Shown here piece after piece: positions 55,269 through 64,000 of a stretch of 64,000 bases of DNA. This stretch comes from Prorocentrum cordatum (Eukaryota > Sar > Dinophyceae > Prorocentrales > Prorocentraceae): NCBI GenBank assembly GCA_963575745.1, contig CAUYUJ010017649.1:801313-865312 (forward strand). The letters are read 5' to 3'. The notes beneath the pieces are model-generated. The model saw only the letters and a list, made by a program, of their open reading frames with translations, searched no databases and was not told the DNA's origin. Within the stretch, counting starts at the first letter, position 1. Each line of letters opens with the position of its first letter. Made by a program: the position numbers and the translations under genes.

Positions 55269-55665
55269 CTGGCGCCGGCGGTGAACCGTCAACCTGGTCA
55301 CCGCCGGGAACCTCGTAGAGCTCCTTCCACGCGTAAGAGTGCTCAGAGTCGAAAGAGAGAGCTTCTGGAAGCATTTCTCGAAAAAGTAAAACATTGATTT
55401 TTTTCGTGTCGACATGAAGTTGGTTCCGCCAAGTGTTTTGATAGTAAACGTGCGCCTACAGAGCTCGTACTAAGACAGAGAGGCCCTCATAGTCGTTTAC
55501 AGGTGCGAAAAATCTGCTTTCTAAAAATGAATTGTCAAATATCTTTGAAAAAATTGCAAAACTACCCAAAAGTTGTCACATTGTCTCTTTTGGTCGGGTC
55601 GGCAAACTAGCTCCACCCCGCGCCGGAATTCTTCTAGCTCATCGATGCCGAAGAGCTCTACGAGG
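55269..55665 (+). mobile_element. Complete 397-bp hairpin element (TGA/TCA type)
   Basis: The clearest complete unit. It runs from CTGGCGCCGGCGG (hairpin GGCGGTGA/TCACCGCC) through CCTCGTAGAGCTCC and an AT-rich body to module B, ending GAAGAGCTCTACGAGG. The left flank is ..CCCCGGAA and the right flank TTCTTAA.., fitting insertion between A and T. CTCGTAGAGCTC near the hairpin and GAGCTCTACGAG at the far end form a subterminal inverted repeat. It has no coding capacity. Confidence 0.7.
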
Positions 55666-55960
55666 TTCTTAAAAACACACACACAGACAGACGCACAGAA
55701 AGGCGCAGCGTATAAACATACAGGCAAACAAATACAGAAACAAACAGATAAACAGAAACTCAGGCACACGACACTGAAACACAGGCAGACGCAGTCAAGC
55801 TGAAAAACCAACATACAGAAAGGCGATCACAAGATCACACGCAGACAGACAAACAAGGCAAACGCGCACGCCCCGGAGCTCGAGCTCGCCTACGGCGTTC
55901 CATCTTCAACCTGAGTCTCAATCTGCTACTGGGCGCTCAACTGAAATGCGGCTTTCGGGG
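55666..55960 (+). other. CA/GACA-rich low-complexity stretch and unassigned spacer
   Basis: ACACACACACAGACAGACGC and further imperfect CAGACA/AAACA words to about 55860, then an unassigned segment (CTCGAGCTCGCCTACGGCG). The minus ORF over it is a Cys/Val/Leu low-complexity artefact. Confidence 0.6.
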
Positions 55961-56581
55961 AAACCTTCTATTTAAATTTTTCGATCTTCGTAGTCGCGCA
56001 GTTCCCGGAAGTCAACTCATAAGAAAATGCACCCCGGAAGCTGAGCTACTGTCAGAGAAGAGTTTATATGCCAATGCAACGCGCAAAAATCTGCTTTCTC
56101 AAAATAAATTGTCAAATATCTTTGAAATATTCAGAAAACCACCCAAAAGTTATCACTTTGTCCTTTCTCGCCGGGTCGGCCAACTAGCTCCACCCCGCGC
56201 CGGAATTCCTCTAGCTCATCGATAAAGAAGAGCTCTACGAGGTACTGGCGCCGGCGGTGAACCGTCAACCTGGTCACCGCCGAGAACCTCGTAGAGCTCC
56301 TTCCACTAGTAAGATTGCTGAGAATCGACATATAGTCAAAAATAGAGATTTTTCGAAAATAGTAATTTTTGATTTTTTCCAATGTTCATATTCGCCTGGT
56401 TCCCGGAAGTCAACTCCTGCAAAAATGCATCAGGAGAGCTGAGCTGCTGTCAGAGAGAAGTTTATATGCCAATGCGACGCGCAAAAATCTGCTTTCTCAA
56501 AATGAATTGTCAAATATCTTTCAAAAAATTGCAAAACCACCCAAAAGTTATCACTTTGTCCTTTCTGGCCGGGTCGACCAA
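55961..56581 (+). mobile_element. Two hairpin elements, one inside the B end of the other
   Basis: A body ends in module B at about 56186-56243 (CTACGAGG|TA). At 56245 a TGA/TCA module A (A|CTGGCGCC) starts a second copy, whose body (CAAATATCTTTCAAAAAATT) is cut at 56582. Confidence 0.65.
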
Positions 56582-57602
56582 CTGGGCGCCGGCGGTAAAC
56601 CGTCAACCTTTCTTACCGCCAGGGGACTCGTAGAGCTTCCTGACAGTATATAGTGTGGAAAGAATCCAGAGAACGAATAGTTTTTCAGCCCAAGCGATTT
56701 CAGACCTCTCTAACAAAAAACAAACAGTTTCGCAACTCAGTTCGAGTGTCAGACCGAGTTCAGACCTCTCAATGCGACAGGCGGACGCGTGTGATATCTG
56801 CGAATCGACGCATGTAATTACCAGCCCTGCAGCCCCCCTATAGCCCGAGTTAAGTGCAGAAAACCGACAGCATCTCTCAGGATGACTCGAATAATACAAT
56901 AGTTTCGCGGACCTGTTTCGAGCAGCAGACCAAGTTCTGAGCTCACCAAGTGACCAACGAACGCGTCTGATGTTAAGAAATCGATTTCTATGACCCGCAG
57001 CACTGTAGGCCTTCCCCAGCACGAGTTGAGTGCAGACAATTGAGAGCACTTTGCACGATGATTCGGACACTACGAATAGTTTCGCGAACCTAGCTTGGGC
57101 AGCAGGCCGAGTTCAGAGCTCGCGGTACGACAGACAAACGCGCCTGATAATTCCCAAACGATTTCTGTGACTATAGGCTCTGTGGCTGCCCTACAGCTCG
57201 AGTTAAGTACAGAAAACCGAGAGCGTTTGTCAAAATGACTCGAATAATACGAATAGATTTGCTGATCTAGCTCGGCTAGTAGACCGAGTTCAGACCCCTG
57301 GATTCAACAGGCGAACACGCCTGATGATTCTGAGTGCGATAGCTGTGCTTACCAGCACTGTAGCTGCCCTACAGCTCAAGTTAAGTAGAAAAGACCGACA
57401 ACGAGTATCAAGATGACTCGAAACGGACGTTCCCGCCTGCCTGCTTTTTGGCCTTGAAAGTTACCCGATCGAGCTGAGATCAAGATGGCGAGCGGGAATA
57501 AGATCAAATATCATGGGAAAAAATACTAGAGCTCAAACGTATTGTTGAATTTCGAGAACAAAATTTTCAACCGACCAAAAGTCACCAAAAAGTCCGTCGA
57601 GA
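56582..57602 (+). mobile_element. Composite hairpin/satellite element
   Basis: Module A 56582-56640, four monomers to 57420, trailer ending CCGTCGAGA|CTGG at 57603. Confidence 0.74.
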
Positions 57603-58589
57603 CTGGGCGCCGGCGGTAAACCGTCAACCTTTGTTACCGCCGGGGACTCGTAGAGCTTCCTGACAACATATACTGTCGAAAAAAATTGCAGAGAACGAAT
57701 AGTTTTTCAGCCCAACTCGAGTATCAGACCGAGTTCAGACCTCTGAATGTGACAGACGGACGCGTCTGATGTCTCCGAATCGATTCCTGTGATTACCCGC
57801 CCTGCAGCTTCCCTACAGCCCGAATTAAGTGCAGAACGCCAAGAGTAGCTCTCAAGATGACTGGAAGAATACGAACAGTTTCGTGATTCTGCATCGCGCA
57901 ACAGACCGAGTTCAGAGCTCTGGATTCAACAGGCGAACGCGTCTGATGATTCTGAGTGCGGTAGGTGTGCTTACCAGCACTGTAGCTACAGCTCGAGTTA
58001 AGTAGAAAATACCGACAACGCATATCAAGTTGACTCGAATAATACGAATAGGTTTGCGAACCTATCTCGGCTAGCAGACCGAGTTTAGACCTATGGATTC
58101 AACAGGCGAACGCGTCTGATCATTCTGAGTGCGATAGGAGTGCTTACCAGAACTGTAGCTGTCCTACAGCTCGAGGTAAGTAGAAAATACCGACAACGCG
58201 TATCAAGTTGACTCGAATAATACGACCAGGTTTGCGGACCTAGCTCGGCTGACAGACCGAGTTCAGACCTCTGGGTTCAACAGGCGAACGCGCCTGATCA
58301 TTCTGCATGCGTTAGCTGTGCTTACCAGCTCTGTAGCTGCCCTAGAGCTCGAGTTATGTTCAGAAAACCGTCAGCGCATATCAAGATGACTCGAAACGGC
58401 CGATCCCGCCAGAGTGCTTTTTGGCCTTCAAAGTTACCCGATCGAGCTGAGATCAAGATGGAGAGCGGGAATAAGATCGAATATCACGGGAAAAAATACT
58501 AGAGCTCAAACGAATTGTCAAATTTCGAGAACGAAATTTTCAACCGAGCAAAAGTCACCAAAAGTTCCGTCGAGATTTTTCTTGCCAAC
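57603..58589 (+). mobile_element. Composite hairpin/satellite element
   Basis: Module A 57603-57655, four monomers to 58390, trailer to TTTTTCTTGCCAA|CTGG. Monomer 1 carries CAGACGGACGCGTCTG, a perfect CAGACG/CGTCTG stem. Confidence 0.74.
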
Positions 58590-59604
58590 TGGGCGCCGGC
58601 GGTAAACCGTCAACCTTGGTTACCGCCGGGGGACTCGTAGAGCTTCCTAACTCGACTTAAGTTGAGAAAACATACAGCACTTACCAACAATCTGCCTTAT
58701 AGTGAATAGTTTTTGACCTCTGAATGCGACAGACGGACGCGTCTGATGTCTGCAAATCGACTCCTGCCATTACCAGCTCTGCAGCCACCCTACAGCCCGA
58801 GTTAAGTGCAGAAACCCGACAGCACCTCTCAGGATGACTCGAACAATAGGAATAGTTTCGCGGACCTAGTTCGGGCAGTAGACAGAGTTCAGAGCTGTCT
58901 ATTCGACATGCGGACACTCCCGATGCCTTGAAATCGATCCCAGTGATTACCATCGAAAACCCTACAGCCCGAGTCAAGTCCAGATAACCGACATTATCTC
59001 GCAAGCGACTCGCACGATACGAATAGTTTCGCGATTCTAGATCGGGCAGCAGGCCGAGTTCAGAGCTCTGGAGTCGACAGACAAACGCAACTGATGATTC
59101 TGAATTGATGCCTGTGCATATCAGCTCTGTAGCTGTCCTATAGCTCGAGTTAAGTGCAGAAAACCGAGCGTTTCTGTCAAAATAACTCGAATAATACGAA
59201 CAGATTTCTGGCCATAGCTCGGCTAGCAGACCGAGTTCAGACCTCTGGATTCAACAGACGAACGCGTCTGATCATTCTGCATGCATTAGCTGTGCTTACC
59301 GGCTCTGTAGCTGCCCTAGAGCTCGAGTTATGTTCAGAAAACCGTCAGCGCATATCAAGATGACTCAAAACGGCCGATCCCGCCAGAGTGCTTTTCGATA
59401 GTAATATTCACCCGATCGAGCTGAGATCAAGATGGCGAGCGGGAATAAGATCGAATATCACGGGAAAAAATACTAGAGCTCTAACGAATTGTCAAATTTC
59501 GAGAACATAATTTTCAACCGAGCAAAAGTTGTCAAAAGTTCCGTCGAGATTTTTCGAGCCAACTAGCTGTGGGGCGCGCCGGAATTACTCTTAGCTTCCA
59601 GCAA
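58590..59604 (+). mobile_element. Composite hairpin/satellite element
   Basis: Module A 58590-58648, about four monomers to 59365, trailer and C (CTAGCTGTGGGGCGCGCC), ending CAGCAA|CTGG. Confidence 0.74.
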
Positions 59605-60618
59605 CTGGGCGCCGGCGGTAAACCGTCAACCTTTGTTACCGCCGGGGGACTCGTAGAGCTTCCTGACAACATATACTGTCAGAACAAATTGCAGAGAACG
59701 AATAGTTTTTCAGCCCAACTCGAGTATCAGACCGAGTTCAGACCTCTGAATGCGACAGACGGACGCGTCTGATGTCTCCGAATCGATTCCTGTGATTACC
59801 CGCCCTGCAGCCTCCCTACAGCCCGAATTAAGTGCAGAACGCCGACAATAGCTCTCAAGATGACTGGAAGAATACGAACAGTTTCGTGATTCTAGATACG
59901 GCAACAGACGGAGTTCAGAGCTCTGTATTCAACAGGCGAACGCGCCTGATGATTCTGAGTGCGTTAGGTGTGCTTACCAGCACTGTAGCTGCCCCACAGC
60001 TCGACTTAAGTAGAAAATACCGACAATGCGTATCAAGTTGACTCGAATAATACGAATAGGTTTGCGGACCTAGCTCGGCTAGCAGACCGAGTTTAGACCT
60101 ATGGATTCAATAGGCGAACGCGTCTGATCATTCTGAGTGCGATAGGAGTGCTTACCAGCACTGTAGCTGCCCTACAGCTCGAGTTAAGTAGAAAATACCG
60201 ACAACACGTATCAAGTTGACTCGAATAATACAAACAGGTTTGCGGACCTAGCTCGGCTGACAGACCGAGTTCAGACATCTGGGTTCAACAGGCGAACGCG
60301 CCTGATCATTCTGCATGCATTAGCTGTGCTTACTAGCTCTGTAGATGCCCTAGAGCTCGAGTTATGTTCAGAAAACCGTCGGCGCATATCAAGATGACTC
60401 GAAACGGCCGATCCCGCCAGAGTGCTTTTTGGCCTTCAAAGTTACCCGATCGGGCTGACATCAAGATGGAGAGCGGGAATAAGATCGAATATCACGGGAA
60501 AAAATACTAGAGCTCTAACGAATTGTCAAATTTTGAGAACAAAATTTTCAACCGAGCAAAAGTTGTCAAAAGTTCCGTCGAGATTTTTCTTGCCAACTAG
60601 CTCTCCAGCGCGCCGGAA
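59605..60618 (+). mobile_element. Composite hairpin/satellite element
   Basis: Module A 59605-59663, four monomers to 60400, trailer and C start, ending GCGCCGGAA|CTGG. Monomers and trailer are very close to those at 57.7-58.6 and 62.6-63.5 kb, indicating recent amplification. Confidence 0.74.
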
Positions 60619-61325
60619 CTGGCGCCGGCGGTGAACTGTCAACCTGGTCACCGCCGGGAGCCTCGTAGAGCTCCTTGCACGCGTGAGAAAGCTCAGGATC
60701 GAAGCGAAGAGCTTATGGGAGCTTTTCTAGAAAAACGTAAAATTGAGATTTTTCGGAGTCAACATGAAGTCGGTTCCCGGAAGTCAACTGATACTAAAAC
60801 TGCCTCTAGAGAGCTGAGCTGCTGAAGAAACAAAGTTTATATGCCAATGCTCGGCGTAAAAATCTGCTTTCTCAAAATGAATTGTCAAATATCTTTCAAA
60901 AAATCGCAAAACCACCTAAAAGTTGCCACATTGTCCTTTCTGGCCGGGTGGGTCAACTGGCGCCGGCGGTGAACCGTCAACCTGGTCACCGCCGGGAACC
61001 TCGTAGAGCTCCTTGCATCCGTGAGGAATCAAAATAAAAAGCTTCTGGGAGCTTCTCTACAAAAACTTCAAGTTGGGTTTTTTTGAAGTCAACATGAAGT
61101 CGGTTCCTCCAAGTGAACTGGCACTGAACATGGCTCTAGAGCGCTGAGCTGCTCAGGGAACGAAGCTTATATGTCAATGCTCGGAGTAAAAATCTGCTTT
61201 TTAAAAATGAATTGTCAAATATCTTGCAAAAAATTGCAAAACCACCCAAAAGTTACCACTTTGTCCTTTCTGGCCGGGTCGACCAACTAGCTCCACTCCG
61301 CGCCGGAATTCCTCTAGCTCATCGA
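60619..61325 (+). mobile_element. Two nested TGA/TCA hairpin elements
   Basis: Modules A at 60619 (GGCGGTGAACTG) and 60957. The second starts at GGGTCAA|CTGG, inside the first copy's body. The second ends inside its own B module at CTAGCTCATCGA, where the next element enters; an intact B would continue TGCCGAAGAGC, so the insertion point is A|T. Confidence 0.7.
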
Positions 61326-62507
61326 CTGGGCGCCGGCGGTAAACCGTCAACCTTTGTTACCGCCGGGGACTCGTAGAGCTTCCTCACAACATCTAATGTC
61401 GAAAAAAATTACACAGAAAAAAATAGTTTTTCATCCCAAGCAATTTCAGACCTCTCGGATGCAACAGCCGACCGCCCCCGATGCTTCTGGATTGTCTCCT
61501 GTACGAGCTCTGTAGCTCTCCTACAGCCCGAGTTACGTGCGTGAATCGACAGCACCTATCAAGATGACTCGAACAAAACGAATAGTTTGGCAAACCTAGC
61601 TCGAGTATCAGACCGAGTTCAGACCTCTGCATACGCGTCTGATGTCTCTGAATCGACTGCCGTGATTACCAGCCCTGCAGCCCCCCCCTACAGCCCGAGA
61701 TAAGTGCAGGAAACCCACAGCACCTCTCAGGATGACTCGAAGAATACGAATAGCTTCGCGGACCTAGTTCAGGCAGCAGACAGAGTTCGGAGCTCTGAAT
61801 TCGACAGGCGGACGCGCCTGATGTCTCCGAATCGATTCCAGTGATTACCAGCCATGCAGCCCCCCTACAGCCCGAGTTAAGTGCAGAGAACCGACAGCAT
61901 CTCTCGAGATAACTCGAACAATACGAATAGTTTCGCGATTCCAGATCGGGCATTAGATCGAGTTCAGAGCTCTGGATCGGACAGACAACGGTCACTGGTG
62001 ATTCTGAATCAGATTCTGTACGCATCAGCTCTGTAGCTGTCCTACAGCTCGAGTTAAGTACAGAAAACCGAGAGCGTCTGTCAAGATGACTCGAATAATA
62101 CGAATAGGTTTGCGGACCTAACTCGGCTAGCAGACCGAGTTCAGACCTCTGGGTTCGACAGGCGAACGCGCCTAATCATTCTACATCGATTAGCTGTGCT
62201 TACCAGCTCTGTAGCTGTCCTGAAGCACGAGTTATCTTAAGAAAACCGACAGCGCGTGACAAGATGACCCGAAACGGCCGATCCCGCCAGTGAGCTTTTT
62301 GGCAGTAAAAGGTACCCGATCGAGCTCAGATCAAGATGACGAGCGGGAATAAGATCGAATATCACGGGAAAAATTACTAGTAACGAATTGTCAAATTTCG
62401 AGAACTGAATTTTCAACCGACCAAAAGTTGTGAAAAGTTCAGTTCTTTTTTTTCGAGCCAACTAGCTCTCCAGCGCGCCGGAATTACTCTCAAGCTTCCA
62501 GCAATAA
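61326..62507 (+). mobile_element. Composite hairpin/satellite element inserted in module B
   Basis: Module A 61326-61383, about five monomers to 62270, trailer, and shortened C to CAGCAATAA|CTGG. Confidence 0.73.
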
Positions 62508-63520
62508 CTGGGCGCCGGCGGTAAACCGTCAAGCTTTGTTACCGCCGGGGGACTCGTAGAGCTTCCTGACAACATATACTGTCGGAAAAAATTGCAGAGA
62601 ACGAATAGTTTTTCAGCCCAACTCGAGTATCAGACCGAGTTCAGACCTCTGAATGCGACAGACGGACGCGTCTGATGTCTCCGAATCGATTCCTCTGATA
62701 ACCCGCCCTGCAGCCTCCCTACAGCCCGAATCAAGTGCAGAACGCGACAGTAGCTCTCAAGATGACTGGAAGAATACGAATAGTTTCGTGATTCTGGATC
62801 GCGCAACAGACCGAGTTCAGAGCTCTGGATTCAACAGGCGAACGCCCCTGATGATTCTGAGTGCGATAGGCGTGCTTATCAGCACTGTAGCTGCCCTACA
62901 GCTCGAGTTAAGTAGAAAATACCGACAACGCGAATCAAGTTGACTCGAATAATACGAATAGGTTTGCGGACCTAGCTTGGCTAGCAGACTGAGTTCAGAC
63001 CTATGGATTCAACAGGCGAACGCGCCTGGCGATTCTGAGTGCGATAGGCGTGCTTACCAGCACTGTAGCTGCCCTACAGCTCGAGTTAAGTAGAAAATAC
63101 CGACAACATGTATCGAGTTAACTCAAATAATACAAACAGGTTTGCGGACCTAGCTCGGCTGACAGACCGAGTTCAGACCTCTGGGTTCAACAGGCGAACG
63201 CGCCTGATCATTCTGCATGCGTTAGCTGTGCTTACCAGCTCTGTAGCTGCCCTAGAGCTCGAGTTATGTTCAGAAAACCGTCAGCGCATATCAAGATGAC
63301 TCGAAACGGCCGATCCCGCCAGAGTGCTTTTTGGCCTTCAAAGTTACCCGATCGAGCTGAGATCAAGATGGAGAGCGGGAATAAGATCGAATATCACGGG
63401 AAAAAATACTAGAGCTCTAACGAATTGTCGAATTTCGAGAACGAAATTTTCAACCGAGCAAAAGTCGTCAAAAGTTCCGTCGAGATTTTTCTCGCCAACT
63501 AGCTCTCCAGCGCGCCGGAA
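62508..63520 (+). mobile_element. Composite hairpin/satellite element
   Basis: Module A 62508-62566, four monomers to 63310, trailer, and C start, ending GCGCCGGAA|CTGG at 63521, the same C position as at 60619. Confidence 0.74.
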
Positions 63521-64000
63521 CTGGCGCCGGCGGTGAACCGTCAACCTGGTCACCGCCGGAAACCTCGTAGAGCTCCTTTTACGGGTAAGAGTGCTCAGAG
63601 TCGAAAGAGAGAGCTTCTGGGAGCATTTCTCGAAAAGGGGGAAATTGATTTTTTTTCGTGTCGACATGGAGATGGTTGCTCCAAGTGTTTGAATAGTAAA
63701 AGAGTGCCTACGGAGCTCATATTAAGACAGAGAGGCCCTCATAGTCGTTTACAGGTGCGAAAAATCTGATTTCTCAAAATGAATTGTCAAATATACTGGC
63801 GCCGGCGGTGAACCGTCAACCTGGTCACCGCCGGGAACCTCGTAGAGCTCATTCCACGCGAAGGAGTCTCGGAGCCGAAAGAGAGAGCTTCTGGAAGCAT
63901 TTCTCGAAAAAGAGAAAATTGATTTTTTTCGTGTCGACATGAAGATGGTTGCGCCAAGTGTTTTGATAGTAAAAGTGCGCCTACAGAGCTCGTACTAAGA
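63521..64000 (+). mobile_element. Two nested TGA/TCA hairpin elements at the window edge
   Basis: Modules A at 63521 and 63796. The second begins at GTCAAATATA|CTGG, inside the first body. The body of the second runs off the window (CATGAAGATGGTTGCGCC). Confidence 0.7.

Noticed and set aside
55521-55814. Minus-strand Cys/Val/Leu-rich ORF resembling a membrane protein
   Set aside because: It is a translation of a CA/GACA low-complexity tract joined to module B.
36696-62461. Recurrent minus-strand ORFs with FDLIPARHLDLSSIGYLL
   Set aside because: They fall in the conserved trailer and are broken at different points in each copy. The DNA repeat explains the similarity.
35660-62590. TATATAAT-like words just downstream of module A (for example 40076, 48341, 49730)
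   Set aside because: They recur as part of the element leader with no ORF or transcript evidence nearby, and dinoflagellate promoters generally lack TATA boxes.
35616-63320. Regular 178-bp repeats considered as a CRISPR array
   Set aside because: The whole monomer is repeated, with no unique spacers, and the surroundings are eukaryotic.
34509-64000. Recurrent peptides such as VPGGNQVDGLPPAP and SSTSPPAVRKVDGL
   Set aside because: These are translations of module A. The same DNA is open in other frames, and stem covariation explains conservation better than coding.

Overview
The window looks like nuclear DNA of a dinoflagellate. Four things suggest this. (1) A reverse-transcriptase relic at the left edge has a form common in dinoflagellate genomes. 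(2) Two retro-insertions have GGCTCAAG, the 3' end of the dinoflagellate spliced leader, at their 5' junction. (3) Almost everything present is repeat or retroelement. (4) No compact gene arrangement, tRNA, rRNA or bacterial signal was seen. No confident intact host gene is present; coding sequence is either mobile-element derived or of unknown function.

Layout. 1-1.35 kb: a broken DIRS/Ngaro-like RT, minus strand. 1.4-8.7 kb: small modular repeats, two short retro-insertions (2.26-2.67 and 3.0-3.33 kb) and a decayed Helitron Rep domain (about 4.0-4.83 kb, minus). 8.76-17.26 kb: three nested minus-strand retro-insertions, namely a 0.77 kb truncated element, a 2.05 kb relative with an open 423-codon frame, and a 5.7 kb LINE with ORF1, endonuclease, RT and an RNase H whose parts are in circularly permuted order. 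19.76-21.79 kb: two independent copies of an element made of CAGCCT repeats plus a 73-bp tandem repeat. 22.89-24.93 kb: a probable retroposed trans-spliced cDNA. 25.5-35.2 kb: a family with an ACGCGT-centred palindrome, plus a roughly 100-bp minisatellite (30.76-32.24 kb). 35-64 kb: nested 1-1.5 kb composite elements, each with a hairpin module, a leader, several 178-bp satellite monomers and a conserved trailer; the 42.7-46.7 kb stretch is inverted.

Terms used below. Module A is a 55-bp hairpin module reading CTGG-CGCCGGCGGTRA ... TYACCGCCGG-ACTCGTAGAGC. Module B is a 60-bp module reading CTAGCTCC ... GAAGAGCTCTACGAGG. Module C is an 80-bp module reading CTAGCTCTCC ... GGAAGCTCTACGAG. '+' for repeats means this reading direction. 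About 55 A modules occur. Their left edge is nearly always A|CTGG while the flank varies, and B or C ends with CTACGAG(G) followed by T. This fits insertion between A and T with a subterminal inverted repeat and a terminal hairpin, as in Helitron/Helentron-type rolling-circle transposons. The retroelements use the loop of module A as a landing site: all six recognisable retro-junctions lie at GTCAACC(T/A)GG, with the element always on the opposite strand. One layer of parasites (LINEs and a retroposed cDNA) therefore targets the terminal hairpin of another layer.
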